Shown here piece after piece: positions 36,002-49,517 of a stretch of 64,000 nt of DNA. The translations under genes and the position numbers were made by a program. The stretch's first letter is position 1; each line of letters begins with the position of its first letter. This DNA is from Oreocharis arfaki (taxonomy: Eukaryota; Chordata; Aves; Passeriformes; Paramythiidae), in the NCBI GenBank assembly GCA_013398015.1, contig VZRR01002859.1, forward strand, positions 434,001 through 498,000. Direction: 5' to 3'. The notes under the pieces were generated by a model, which saw nothing but the letters and a program-made list of their open reading frames with translations, did not search any database and was not told where the DNA came from.

Positions 36002-39000
36002 AACTATGAAATGTTTTCACGTTTCCTAGTCCATCATCAAAGTAAGTGACAAAAAGGTAAAAGTGAAAATTGCATGAAAATTCTACTTTATGGAGAAGCT
36101 CTATGTGGTGTTCTAATTACATTCTTTTTTTTGAAATAGATAAAGAGTAGAATTTCTTTGTTGATGGATTTTGGTTTTAGAGAAACTATCAGAAAACTGT
36201 GACTGAGGTTTAAAATCCCTAAAAGTCATAGTTTATCATTTTGAGTGACACCAGAAAAGAGGGTTATGACAAATAATGGACGACAGTATTTTTTTAAGAT
36301 CCGTACAAAAACAAATCTTGAATTATGACTGAGAAATAAAAATTATATATGACTAAATATATTTATTTCTTATGTATTCCATCCATCTGGATAGTCCTTC
36401 AAATGCCTGTAATCTCTGGTTTTTATCCAGTACTAATATGCATGAATAGTGCAAAAGTTGTGATTCAGAGGCTCCATAAAAAATGAATGAACAGAAAAGT
36501 GAGATCAAATTTGAAATTTTCTGGCTAATTATCCAAAATGAAGGTGACGCTGCCTGATGTGCTGCATAGAAAATGACACTTGTTTAGGTAGACAATACCA
36601 AGAGCAAAATAAAGTTAAGGTATGCATACCTAGTGCCAGGTTATTTATTACGTGGCTCTTTTGCATCTTTTAATCTTTTTTTTGAAACAATACTTATGCA
36701 TACTTGCACATGCAATGTCAGGAACAAAAATAACCATGTACGGCACAGTTAAACAAGAGGTGTCCTGCATCAGTGACTGAAAATACCAGTACAGTAGCAG
36801 AAATTATTGCAATGCAAGAGTCATTCAATTCTTCTGCAAGCAAGGTTTTTCATTTGATATGGGAATTCTTTAAGCTACCCTCTGTAGGTACACCGAGGCT
36901 ATGAGGTGGGCACTGTACTCATGTGAGAATGATTCTACCAGGATGATAATACAAATTTTAAATAAGCAAAATGTAAGCAACGTTTTGGAACATTATCCAG
37001 AACTGGTCTAAAAGTGTTTGAACTTCCTTCCAAGGACAGGATGGCAGGAAAGCAGCTATGTTTCAGGGCAGAATGGTAAAGTGAGTTGCACAATTCCCTG
37101 ATGCAGCAACCAACAGGAAAAAAGGTTTCTCCCCAAACAAGTTAGTGCAATATAATCCCTTTTATATTGGCCACAGGGACCATTGCTGTGAGTCAGGGTT
37201 TAACAGGATTGTCCAATCCTTTTTCCCTCTACCTTCCCCCTCCCGCACACGCATTGCCTATGCTCAAGTCCAAAAGTGGAGGTGACTTAAGGCTATCCAT
37301 TAATTCCTCCTAGGGAGGAATTCTTCTCTAGCTGTATAAAAGGATTTATGACAGCTTTATGCCTGCAGAGAGAGTCAAAGAATTTGGACTGGAACAGAGA
37401 ACTGCAGCCATTGTATTATAGAAGAAAAAATTGAAAGGAAGGAAATTAAATTAGGAAACTGTAATTGTCCATTCCCAGCTGTAACTGGCATGATCATCAA
37501 AAAAGCCTGGGCATAAATAAAAGACATCAAAATTTGGTTCTGGCTGTCCCAGCATTTTGTATAGTGGCCAGTTCAGTAATATGGAAGCCCTGTTATGAAA
37601 GAAAGAGTCTTTATTCTACAGGGAGATCCAGTGTTTACTGCAGTAATACCCTCAGATCACATCCATAATGCTTCTCAAATTTAGCCTTCACCTGTCAATC
37701 ATTTTACTAAAGGACAATGTTGTTTCTTTCAGCATTAGTGCAATAAACAAGACAGTAGTTAAAGTAAGACAAAGAATTTTAACCCTTCTTCCCCTGTTAC
37801 ATTTTTGAAGTGCACCTTATATCTATTCATTGTTGAAGCTGCAAATCTGATCATCTCTGTTTAATTCACAAAGCAGTGGTATTACTTTGAAAAATCACTT
37901 TGACTGAAAAACCTACACACATCTCACCCTCCACTGCTACCATAAATATGGCACCAACCAGGGATAGAAATACAGAAAAAAAGATCTCAAGCGGAAAGAT
38001 ATTCTTGTTACTAGTTTCATATACATAATTTATACTTTATTGGCAAGTATGTAAATTTTTCCTAGCTGAAGTTGCATTTACAGAATTGTGATTTGCCAGC
38101 CTGGTTAAACTGGCAAATCCTTTGAAACAAATACCAAGCATAACTCCTTGCATTGTGCTGTATTTTGCTACTGAATGCCTGAAAGAGATTAAATGTATTC
38201 CAGGTATATAAGCAGTATGTAACTGTATGTACTCTTGTTATCTTCAGCTTGGCTGGAAATTTTTCTTCAGCATCCCTGAACATTGGATCAAACCATGAGA
38301 ACATTTTTCTTTTATGTCCTATCATTAATTCCCATCTTGTCCAAACGCTTACTTGTAATTTTCACAGGAGCTTGCTGCACCATTTTGTTTCTTTTCATGA
38401 AGTTTTTTGTGTTACTGAGCCCTGTGGATATTTTGCTACTGACTTCAGTCAGAGAAGACTTGTGGCCTCATTAATGAACAGGATTATTTTGTCCAACTTC
38501 AGCAAAGTGTCAGTCTAGAGTAAATTTGGTCAAGTTAACGGAATTTTTATTCATGTGAATTTTATAATTAGCATAGTTAACTTCCTAACAATTAGGCAAA
38601 GATAGATCCTCTTGCTTGTCAAGTGCTTGGTGTTGAAACTAGGTTAGACTGGTAAAATGATATTATGCAAAAAATGAGTTTTCACAAGTTTTCTTCAATT
38701 TTGCATCCTAAAATGTTTTACTTATATAGTTGTGAAACACCTAAAATGTCTGTGATATCTCAATTTTGAAATTAATGTCTTTTCAAGCATAACCACCATA
38801 CACTGTGGTTGGAAGTTTTTTCTGCTCTAATTTCGGTCACTGTGCGGTCAAGTCCTTTGTACTTTCATTAATACTGAGTTAAAGTTGCTTCTTACTTAAA
38901 ACTTATTTAAGTCCTGTTTATACCCCAAAATGGCTAAAAAGTAAGAGTAGGTGAGGTAATGACCATTAATCTGAGTTTCAGCAGGGTCAAGTGGTTGGTA

Positions 39001-39923
39001 TTCCAGTTGAAGATTTTTAGAGCTTGTGGGGAACTGAATTGCGGTCTTCAGCTAAGGTTACTGGAAACTGCATGTATCTTTTATGAAGGAACAGGTAGAT
39101 TATAATTGGCAGGCTGTAGACAAAATTGACATTCTGTTCAAGAATGTGATACAGAGACGAGAACAGGCTGCAAAAATTCTTAGCTTTTAAGGATGAAGAA
39201 GTTAGGAATACAAATTGCTAGAGAGAGCAGGCAAAATTAGAAATGAAATTTCTCCACAAACATTCGGAGAAATGTGATTTTTTAAATGTATGATTTGTAT
39301 CTAACTGTCCTGCCTTTTTTTCCCATATACTTAAATGAATAGGAGACTCAGAAAAAGAAATTAACAGCTTGAGGTCAAAGAAACAGAAACTACTTATTCC
39401 TTTTATGTTGAAATTCCTAAAAGGATAGAGGCGAGTGTGACATATGAAAGTAAGAAGCGTCTGATTTGAAACTCTGTTGACCAATGAAGTGCCATTGAAT
39501 GCCCTATGTATGGTTATTAAGGCTCATTTTCAGGTTTTGAATAGAAACTAAAGACCTTGAGACTGGTGTTTTCTTGAATGTACTTTGTTTTTTTTGGAAA
39601 GTTTCTGGAATGCGAACAATTTGCAAATAGAACACCATCACACTTAGAAGTTCAGTGAGTTTAAAAAGGTTCTTGTTTCATACAAAGCAGTACTATGGGA
39701 CCTGATTATATAGCCAAAATTTAAACATTTATCATAAAATATGTGCACTCTTATCAGTCTAATGTGTTATTTTGTTTTATCATCTCTTCCACTTACAGAA
39801 AATAAGCTGCAGAACTGCATATGTAATAGAGAAAGGGAAGCCATCTAATTGTCAGATCAAGGATGTGGTAGTTTATATCTTTGAAATAATTTTACATAGT
39901 CTTTTATTTAATTGATTTTTCAG

Positions 39924-39992
39924 AACTTCTTTCAAATCATTAGTAATCTCTTAGATGAAGAAAACAAAGAGAAATGGGAAGATGCGCAACAG
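39924..39992 (+). CDS. ADGRB3: ADGRB3 exon, GAIN subdomain A (23 codons)
   Basis: A microexon-like 69-bp exon, phase 0-0, with acceptor ...tttttcag and donor gtaaga. The translation is NFFQIISNLLDEENKEKWED followed by AQQ, an amphipathic helix of GAIN subdomain A. It is in frame with both neighbours. Because its length is divisible by three and both ends are phase 0, skipping would delete exactly one helix. I infer that this would destabilise GAIN. Confidence 0.95.
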
Positions 39993-42900
39993 GTAAGATT
40001 TGATGAAGTTTAATATATGGTGTCAGAAATCAGGTTAAAGATGCACCCTGCTGTAGTTGAAAGGAAATCCTTTCAACTATATTGGGAAAAAAAATAATCT
40101 TTTTCAAAAAGTAGGAATTCCAGGACCCACTGGCTAATTTTTTATATTAGAAGAATATAAATATAGAAGAATAGCTGACCCAATACATTCCTTGAAATTA
40201 TATTTAGAATATAAGTTGTTTCTCTTGTTAAACAAATTTTTATTAACATTCCATAGCAATATTCCGTATGTCTTTGCTTTGGACATTGTCATGAAGTACA
40301 TACAAAAGCTGAAAAATGCTGCTAAGGGCTAGATGCAATGCCGCTTTTGTTAAACACAACACATCAGACCTCACCCAAAGACCTCATACAACACCACCAA
40401 ACAACTTACAGAAATGCAGACAGTAGACCTTTTGTAGAAGGTTGTATTTAGAAGAACGGTTGTGATCCTCAGGGCTGACAAATTTCTGGATTAGGATATG
40501 ATGATAACACTTTGTAAAATAGGAAATTCTAGAAAAAAATCATGAATGTACGATAAAAGAGTGTAAAATTCAGAAAAAACACTTTTTTTTTTGCTTGGAT
40601 ATGAGAATTTCCTACATGCTTATACCAAGAAATTACTGGACAATGGCAATATTTGTGTGCATGAACATGGCCATAATACTGTCAAATTTACTCAGAGACA
40701 AATAACAGTGAAATGGGGGTGAACATAATTATGTAAGGAGGAAAAATTGTGGAGGTGCTCAAAGGCAGGGAAACATTGCTTTATGAAGAATGGTTAAACG
40801 AAGCAAGATATTTCAGTATGGAAAAGAGTCAGTGCACTTATTCGCAATAGAAGCTTTTAAAATCAAGAGTGGTTTGGAGAATTTGCAGCAGGAAACACAT
40901 TAACTTGTGTTTCTTGTAAAATAACTAAAGGACATTAAACAGTGGCAGCTTCAGAATGAATAAAGGAGATACTCATTCTATAGAAGGCTATCTTGCAGAA
41001 CTTCTTGCCACTGAAAGGACACAAGTTAAAAATGTAAATAGGCAAATTTATGAAAGAAAAACTGTGGTTTTGCTTAAGGCAGTCTTTTGGCAAAAATCTG
41101 CTAAAGGCTGGGCAAGATCTTCCAAGCAAGCATCACTATGTTCCAGCCCCTTTATATTCTCCCTTAGACATCAGCTTTTTACCTCTGTCAAAGGCAAGAA
41201 AACAGCTTACATAGATGTAAGATGTCAAACCACAGCAGTAGATCTTTGGTCTACTCTTGTGCAGCCATTGTGACGGTGTTATATCGGTACTTGGTATTTG
41301 TTCACTTTTCATGTGGTTCTTAATAAATCACAAGGTGTTTAAAGATCTTTGAAGCTATTTACCCTCAGTTCTGTAAGTTCATGTTTGTGATATCACTAAG
41401 AAAGGGAAGATCAGGACTTTTCACTACTAATTCAAACCTTGCAGTAGAGATATGATGCTGCAGCTGACCCAATACAATTCAGCTGGGAATCATATTTTTT
41501 CTTTTGCTCTTTTTCTGTTCCTCTCTGTAAGAGCCAGATACAGAAACAGACAAAGTGTGTTTTTTCTTTAGTGGTGATGGATGGTAGCAGTAAAATCACA
41601 TACATGTGGGCAGTTTCCATAAACAACACCAGTATAAGGAAACCAATATTAAACAATTATTTTAGCCCCACTGATAAACAGGCGTGATACCACTCCAGTA
41701 TTGTCGACCTTGTTTTCTACCTTCATCTTGCCTGCTTACCCATGCCATGTCTGCCATCTGACCCTGGAGATTTGGGGATGACAGCACTTAAGAGGAAATT
41801 CTGAGAATGTGGAGACAAAGAGACAACCGTAAATCTCCAGTTCCCTCTTTTCATTGCTGCTGGTACAAGGAGCAATGTTGAAAAACAGAGAGGGAGCAAG
41901 TTGTCTCACAGACCTAGGTACAGCAGAAACCAAAAAAACCACGAAGATGAGCTGAACAAATGAGCTGAACACGTAGTGGGGCCATAGGTTCCTGGTGACA
42001 AAGCTAGGGGATTCACTAAATCTTAGACCATTGAGATATGAACCCCCAAAAAACCAATGCCACTGGTCTACTGTTCTTGTGAAGTTACATAAGCAGGCTC
42101 AAAGAAACTTTGGAAGCAAGTAGCTCTTCATAACAGCTAGGAGGAGTGCGCAGGCACTAGTGGCTAAAGGTGATTCTGGTTCAGCCACTCGGCTGAATTT
42201 TCTCTAATAAAACGTTACAAATCTAGGTGCAGTCTAACCAACCTTTTTGCCAGCTTGCATAGTTTTCTTAAACTCCACAGCCACTGTTGGCATAGATCTC
42301 TTAGCCTGTTTCTAGATTCTTTGCTGGAAAGAAAATCTTACTGTCAGCAAATTGCTGACTTTCAATCAAGTATACAGCTGCAATGCCTCAGCACATCTGT
42401 TTTTCTAGTTTAAATGCCAACAGTTGATAACCATTAATTACAGGTTATATAGCATTCAGATAAGCAGCACTCACTTTAGTACTTGCCTTTTTTTAAGAGC
42501 TGATGTAAAGCACTGCACACAGGAAGCCATTTCAATCCACAATGCATAAGTTTATACTGGAGTTTCAAAACACTGGAGCTATTCTGCATATTCTTCATCA
42601 AGATCTGCTGGCATCCTATTGATTAACCAGTACTTCAGGTACATAAAAATGAGGAGTATCTGCTCAACTGACTGCTCAACAGTTTATTACTAAAAAATGT
42701 TACATGCAAGAACTGGGGTTTAAAAAAATCTTCTTGCTGGAATTTTTCTTTAGTACATTATCTGTGAGTGTGTGCTTTGAATGAGATGGATGCAAAAACT
42801 ACACTTACTACCTCAGTAATTCATCATTAGAAAAATGGACATAAAATCTCCATCACCTGAAGCAGCATTTGCAACCTGTTAGGATCATAACTGTCACAAC

Positions 42901-44495
42901 AAATTCTTCTTCAAAAAAGTATTACTGCCCTACCTTTTATAAAAAGATCTGTGTAAGAAAACAAAGCACCTTGTGAAATTCTCTATCCTGAACCAAGCAA
43001 CTATGGATCTAGATAGATGAAGCCAGATGGAGTGCAGCATGCTGGAATTTATAGTCTCTATAGGCTTTTTTTAGAGTCTGCAGTCCCAGTAGTGGAAAGA
43101 ATGGGTTGAATATTGCTTATAAAGTGAAATTTGGACATTTCACTCATATGAAGAAAAAAGCACCATGAACAGGTGATCCATTATTTCTCTACTGCAAGAT
43201 ACTCTGTTACTAAAAATTGTCTTGTTCATAACAGGCAATAAAAACCAAAAAGGATTTTTTTTTACATATGTGATATGAACAGAATTTTTAGTCTTATAAA
43301 TAACTGTTAACAATCTCTAATGCTGTTTTGTTGATGAATCATTATTGTTAAATGTAAAAATAATAATGTTTTTGTTAGAAGCTTACAGCTTTGCAAGTAA
43401 ATTGTATTTCTTGGAAATGTGTTCTTATAATTTTGAAAGCCAAATTGAGAGGCTATATTAGCAATGCCAAGGCTAATGCAATTTATTTTAGTTTACTGTG
43501 TCCAGTTCTGGGCTCCCCAGTACAAGACACAAAATAATGGAATGAGCCCAGAAAAATACCATGAAGTTGTTTAGGGGAGGGGATTAGAGCATCTGTTATG
43601 CAAGGATAGGCTGAAGTAGCTGACACTATTTTGCTTGGAAACATGAGGATCCTGGCAATACTAAAAGTTCCTGAAGGTGCAAAGGAGTAAAGAAGACGGA
43701 GTCAAGTCTTGATGGTGTCCAGTGACAGAATAGAAAACAAGGGGCAAAAATTAAAATACAGAAAATGCCATTTATGTATAAGAAAAACTGGCTGTGAGAG
43801 TGATTGAATGCTAGGACACGTTGTGCAGATGAGCTCTGGGGTTGTCTTCCTGGGAGACATTCAGAATCCAACTGGGTGTGTTCCTGGGCAACTTGCTAAT
43901 GCTGATCTCTGCACAGAGGGTTGAACAAGATGATCTCCATTGGCCCCTTCCAACCTCAGATATTCTATGATTCTACTGCTCCATATCAGCAATGAAAATA
44001 GTACTGCCAGTAAAAAATTAACTTTCTTACATGTTGATCAATGCAACAAAAGTTATCGTTCTGGCACTGCCTAGATAAGATTTGCATTACCGTTTGTATC
44101 AAACTGTAGTTCTGAAGTTAATGAAGATGTCTTCAGAGGAAGGAAGAATATTTTAATTAGAGTTATTCTGTAATATGAAATGCTTTAGCCATTAATGAAA
44201 GTAATGGCCACTAAGTTTTTGATAAGTGCGGTGATTTAGAGGAAACATTTTCCGCAGTTCCAGTGCAAAGTTGATTTCACACAACTTTATGGGAAGTAGT
44301 GTCTGTTTATTTGAGGATTTAATAGCAAAGTGGTTATTTTACAGTAGCAGAAAGTGTTCAATATTGAAACATGAGAAGAGCTGTTTGACTGTTACTTCTC
44401 AATTTTCTTTTGATGCCAATTGGATTTTATCTGAATTTGCTGCTGTAGACATTTTGATATTATAGTTAATGTAATGTCTGACCTTCCTTTGTTAG
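39993..44495 (+). other. ADGRB3: ADGRB3 intron, 4.5 kb
   Basis: GT-AG intron with donor gtaaga. The acceptor region ctgaccttcctttgttag has a ctgac branch-point-like motif close to the AG. A sense CR1 lies near 43.49-43.98 kb. A weak CR1-like segment may exist around 40.78-40.96 kb. The 105-codon open frame at 40956-41273 has no recognisable homology. The rest is featureless AT-rich sequence. Confidence 0.85.
43490..43977 (+). mobile_element. CR1 3' portion, sense
   Basis: The fragment begins near tgtccagttctgggctcccc, a region of CR1 ORF2 (QFWAP-like coding). It passes through diverged ORF2 and 3' UTR sequence and ends with caagatgatctccattggcc, cttccaacctcagatattct and atgattct. The frame is broken. 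The terminal repeat is short (about one and a half units). Confidence 0.85.
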
Positions 44496-44604
44496 ATCTA
44501 TCCAGGCTCAGTGGAGTTAATGCAGGTGATTGAAGATTTTATACACATTGTTGGATTGGGAATGATGGACTTTCAGAATTCATACCTAATGACTGGAAAT
44601 GTAG
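44496..44604 (+). CDS. ADGRB3: ADGRB3 exon, GAIN subdomain A (last exon in window)
   Basis: The exon is 109 bp and enters in phase 0 and leaves in phase 1, at donor gtaaga. The translation begins IYPGSVELMQVIEDFIHIVG and ends DFQNSYLMTGNV plus one base of the next codon. It continues the helical GAIN subdomain A. The following known ADGRB3 exon should begin by completing a Val codon and continue with the VASIQKLP region. I could not find it in the remaining 19.4 kb, so it lies beyond the window. Confidence 0.95.
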
Positions 44605-45372
44605 GTAAGAAATAGAAATTTCTTCTGTCAAATTTATGACCTATTGAAAATCAGAAGTTGCAAGTATGTACTATTGAGTTGCTGCTTCTATCACAATCCA
44701 GATTGGGCTGCTCCTCCTTCTCCAGATTATCTGTTGTGTGGTTATCTCCTCTCTGGTTTAGCAAATGCAGAATGGCTTACACATTGGATTTTTTCATAAT
44801 CATATCTCAAAATGTAAATGCAAAGTTTTAGAATCAAAATGAAGAAAATACTCACCAGATTACTATGAACTGTGGGTACATGTTAGAGCATTTCCAGGAT
44901 AAATAGTGTTTCAAATGGTAATTTATAAAATTGTGCTAATTAAGATAATGTTAATATACTTAATAGCTTTGGAAATCTTTATTTTCTTGACATTGTCTTT
45001 TAATATTCCATTCTCCCAAAGAACAGTCTTTGCACATGTTATGGTGTGATAATAATCAGCAATAATTTTAAAAATATATATTAGTTACCAAAATAATTTA
45101 AGCCTAGAATTTTTTACATTAGTTTTTCTGTGTTACAGTTTCAAAATTTTGTTTGAATTTATTTTTCAAACTTTGTTTTTGCTACTGGTGAGTTGCCAGG
45201 TGATACAGTCATATGATGATATACATCAAATATAAAAATGCCTAGCAACTCAATTGCATTTATTATCAGTCATAAATGAGCTGCAATACTGCATCATGTT
45301 TTAAAAAATTGAACTAAAAAATTAGTTTGAAAAGCTATTCTCTAAGCATTTTGTCTTTGTTTAGTACCTTTG

Positions 45373-45755
45373 TGTTGCAGTTGAGGCGGACGCGCGACAC
45401 ACACTAATTCTAACATAAAGTGCAGGCAAAAAGCGTTTATTCCAAGAGCCAGTGTCATATATATACACTTTTGTATGTTTATCATTCATGTTAGTTGTCC
45501 ATTGGTTGCTCAACTACTACAGTAGATTCACTGGCTATTTTAACTACACCATACTATTATTGGTTATCTACAACATAGACATCCCGAGAATCCAAACAAA
45601 ATGCCAGCTGCAGCCTTGTTGCTGTTTACTCCCTCTATTGTTTTGAATTTCTTGCTTCTCTCGACTAGTTTTCTCGCAGGTAGAAATGGACTGTGCTGAG
45701 ACCAATGTCAGACTCAGACTCAGACAGGCTTTCTGACCTGCTGTTAATTCCCACA
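45373..45755 (-). mobile_element. Solo LTR of an endogenous retrovirus, antisense
   Basis: The 383-bp element has TG...CA termini, flanked by the identical hexamer cctttg at 45367-45372 and 45756-45761, a perfect 6-bp target-site duplication. Read on the minus strand, it has a TATA-like tatatata near 45457-45468, a polyadenylation signal AATAAA at 45441-45436, and a terminal GTCGCGCGTCCGCC-type U5 end. A TCAGAC unit repeated three times lies near the U3 start (45708-45725). There is no gag, pol or env sequence, so this is a recombination-derived solo LTR. A 6-bp duplication is typical of class II (beta/alpha-like) avian ERVs. Family name not assigned. Confidence 0.88.
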
Positions 45756-47269
45756 CCTTTGTTATTTAATTAACTTTCTATTGCTGCATGTTTATAGTGC
45801 CAGGAATGTATTAGGAAGTTGTACGTAAGGAGTAAATCCAAAATATGTTTGCCTGATAGCAAAACTTCTGGTGTCAATACATTGTTTCAGATTTTAAGTT
45901 AGCATCTTACTGCACATATATGTCAGTCAGTTCTTCAGCAAGTCATAAGAATTAGCTTTAAAAAATGGTCATTTTGATATTAGTTGGCAGAATAAAGCAG
46001 GGAAAATGTTGTGTTATCTCTACTGAATATTTAGCCTGCTGCTTTACAATGATAAATATTTATTATTGTTCTCCAGTTCATATTACAGAGTGACAGGACT
46101 GTAAACACTAGCCCCTGTAAGGCACAGCCTTGCACTGGAGACATGTCAAAGAACTCACCAAAAATAACTCTGGCAGTCTTAAAATGTTTAAAACATTGCA
46201 GTAGGATTTTAACCAGTGATTTATTATTTTTGTGGTACTGCTGTTTGCACTGTAATACCACTTAAAGCTTTTTCCGGTTGTCAGTCCTTCATTATGCTAG
46301 ACCCCGCACAAATTTATAAAGAAAAGTATCTGTTCTAAAATCTTTGTCCCATGGCATTTTTATGGCAAAACAAAGATGAGCTTATTTAAAGAGCACAGTC
46401 CGTGCTGCTTGGCACATTGTAGTACACTCTAATCTGTTTGTCCTCTGAAAAATGTGAAAAAAAAATCAAAGGGGAAAATGTTTTAAGAAGATGCATTCAA
46501 ATAATCTGTGTCTCTACTTATTCATGGCTTCACATGGGAAACTGCAACAACTTTCCAGTTGAGTCAGAAACTGTGCTGTGCACTGGCTGGTTTAGATAAC
46601 TGCAGAATCTTTACAGTCTTTCTTTTGATTATCTTCCTCTTCCCACATATTAGATATTTTTAGGCACTCGGGAGGTCTGTTCTTAACTATAAACCCATCA
46701 AAGGAATAGAAAAAAACTGAGAAATGAGTGATGAAAACTGGAAATGAATTTATAGGTTTAATCTGACTACCTAGCTCTGTGCCTTGATATATTAGCATGA
46801 GTTTATCCTCCCCATGCTCAGTCAGCCATCAAAAAAGGACTGGGTCACTGCTGTGCAAATCATTGATCGGAATGCTTGAGCTCAGGTGACATGCTGAGAT
46901 GAGGACAGAAGGCTGTTATCAGCAAGGAGTAATTTGGTATTTTCGCTAACAAGGAAGGAATGTATCTGGAATAATTCAGTTTTGGTGTAGCTGTCCTCAG
47001 GGCGTTGGCATAACTGTCTGACTGCCTATATACTTGGAATTTAGGGAACATTTATGTTGATCTCAAATGAGGAGAATAAACTATGCAGTTTTTGACTGGT
47101 CAGCATTAATTATTCTGTACCAACAAGAGTTTATAAATGTGTGAGGTCTTATCTATAACAACATTCTTTTAAGTTGGCAAACACATTTAATGCAGGAAGA
47201 AGATATTGTGTATAAACGAGACCCAAATTTTACCTATATTCATCTTTAAACAGGGAAATCCAGTAGTTC

Positions 47270-48556
47270 ATAGAATAAAATCATAGAATGGTTTGGGTTA
47301 GAAGAGACATTTTCAACTCACTCTGATTACTCAGAGCCCCATCCAGTCTGACCCAGAATGTTTCCAGGGATGGGGTGTCTTCTACTATCGCTCTGGGAAA
47401 CCTGTTTCAGTGTTTAACTGTTATTGCAAAAAACCTTTTCCTTACATCTAGTCTTAATTTACTCTCTGAGTTAAAACCGTCACCATTCATCCTATTGCAG
47501 CAGGCCATGCGAAAAAGTTTGTTCATCTTTCTTATAGGCCTCCCTCAGATAGTGATAGGCTGCTATAAGGTTTACCTGAAGCCTTCTCTTCTCCAGGCTG
47601 AAAAACCCCAACTCTCTCTCAGCCTGTCTTCATAGCAACAGTGCTCCAGCCCCCTGATCATTTTTCTGACCCTCATCTGGACCCACTCAAACAGATTAAT
47701 GTCCTTCCTGTGCTGGGCATCCCAGAGCTGGATGCAGCAGTGCAGGTGGGGTCTCACCTGAGCGGAGGGGGAAGATCAAATCTCTTGCCCTGCTGGCCAC
47801 ACTGCTTTGGATGCAGCCCAGGATACAACTGGCTTTCTGGGCTGCAAGCGCACATTGCTGGGCCAGTCTAGCGTTTGCTTCCCCAGTATCCCCAAGTCCT
47901 TCTCCTCCGGGCTGCTCTCAATCAGCTCATCTCCTCAGACTGTGTTGATGCCAGGGGTTGGGTAGCCCCAGCCCAGGTGCAGCACTTTGGGGCTGGTTGA
48001 ACCTCTTGAGGTTCCCATGGGCCCAGATCTTAAGCTTATCCAGGTCCCTCTGGATGGCATCCCGTCGTTCAGTTGTTTCAACCGCACCACTCAGCTGGGT
48101 GTCTCCTACAGACTTGCTGAGGGTGCATTTGATCCCTTACCATTGATGAAGATATTAAACAGTACTTGTCCCAGCACAAGCTCCTGAGGGCCGCCACTTA
48201 TCATCAGTGCCCATCAGGATACTGAGCCATGAACCGCTACTCTCTGGATGTGACCAGACAAATTCTAATCCACCAAAGAGTCCCCCCGACAAACCCTTAT
48301 CTCTCCAATTTAGAGAGAAGGATGTTGTTGAGACCATGTCAAAGATTTTACAGAAGTCCAGAGGACGTCCTCTGCTTTTCCTTTGTCCACTGATGCGGCC
48401 ACTCCATCACAGAAGACCACTAGGCTGGTTAGGCAGGACGTGCCCAAGGTGAAGCTGTGTTGCTGTCTTTAATCACCTCCCTGTCCTCCATTTACCTTAG
48501 AATAGTTTCTGTGAGGTTTCCAGACAGAGAGGTGAGGCCGACCAGGGTCCTATTTA
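47270..48556 (-). mobile_element. CR1 fragment of about 1.3 kb, antisense
   Basis: The 3' end is at 47270 (catagaataaaatcatagaa). The minus-strand translation near 47572-47757 contains RPHLHCCIQLWDAQHRKD followed by a MIRGLEH segment, the CR1 ORF2 C-terminal region. Upstream ORF2 sequence continues to about 48.55 kb (FSLNWRDKGLSGG near 48300). The reading frame is broken in several places, so it is not autonomous. It is 5'-truncated, as usual for CR1. Confidence 0.92.
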
Positions 48557-49479
48557 TTCCATAGTTATTTACCATAAAATATTCTCCCAGCACCGTCACA
48601 TACTTTATATACTTTTTGCTGTTTTCATTTTCTAATCACTTTAAAGTTCAGAAAAAATATTTTTGATATGAACTAAATGTGAACTGCTTCTTCTTGTCAG
48701 AGAAAAAAAAAATCCAGTTTTACTGCAAATTTGACAGTAATGCACTGAGTTCTTGGTTTCCTTCTACTAATTTCAGTTTACAAGTTCATTGCTAATTGAA
48801 TGGCATTTCTAATTGAATAGTAGTAGATATAAAATTTGAACACCTAATTGTGTTTCACAGATACGTTAATCCCCTGAGATCTTCCATAGAGGGGATTTTA
48901 TTTTCTCTTTCTCTCAAGACACCAAAACAAGTCGCTATGGCTTAAGAAGTTACTACACAACAGCCATGCTGGAATGACTCTCCATTGCATATTCTCAATT
49001 CATGACAAATGGGAAATGGTGAAAGGTACATTAACTGTATGGTAGACTATCATAAACCACATTATAATACTTTTGAAAATAGCTAAGAAGACCAAAAGGA
49101 TGGTTGCCATGCCCCTGTTAAACTTTTTATTGTGATGGCTTCTAACAAAAATTTTTCATTTCTTCTGAACAAAACATCAAAGACTGGTTTCCAGATGATC
49201 CAATATCTGCACTTTATTGAGTTAGTGAGGCAGCTCAGTCAATTCAAATGCATTTCCAATAAAGAAAGGCCCATCTCCTCTTAGCTTTCCGCTAAAGGAT
49301 AGAGAATATACTATGAAAAACTTAAATGTAAAAGCAACAATTTGCTTTGATCGTGCATGGTGGGGACAGATGGTATTTGTTTTATCATTGAGCTCTGTAT
49401 TATATTACTTTAAGAAATGATAAGGTGAAATAAAAGCCTCTGATATGAGGTAGAAGCCTCCTTCCTCATCCTGCTCTGT

Positions 49480-49517
49480 TTCTTCTTCTTCCTCCACCTC
49501 CACCTCCTCCTCCTCCG
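49480..49517. repeat. CT-rich (CTC/CTT) trinucleotide tract
   Basis: Tandem ctt, cca and cct units. On the minus strand they read as a poly-Glu run (EEEEVEVEEEEE) and on the plus strand as a poly-Ser frame. Both are more likely microsatellite artefacts than protein. Confidence 0.85.

Larger units (their letters stand above)
34007..39923 (+). other. ADGRB3: ADGRB3 intron, about 5.9 kb
   Basis: GT-AG intron with donor gtaaga and acceptor ...gatttttcag. It contains a 21-bp tandem duplication at 34340-34380, an N gap at 35600-35692 next to A-rich sequence, and a T-rich tract near 35.97-36.00 kb. The remainder is AT-rich with nothing recognisable. Confidence 0.85.

Noticed and set aside
40956..41273. 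105-codon + strand open frame
   Set aside because: No recognisable homology, no suitable splice phase, and it sits in an intron whose flanking exons already join in frame. Possibly next to an old CR1-like remnant.
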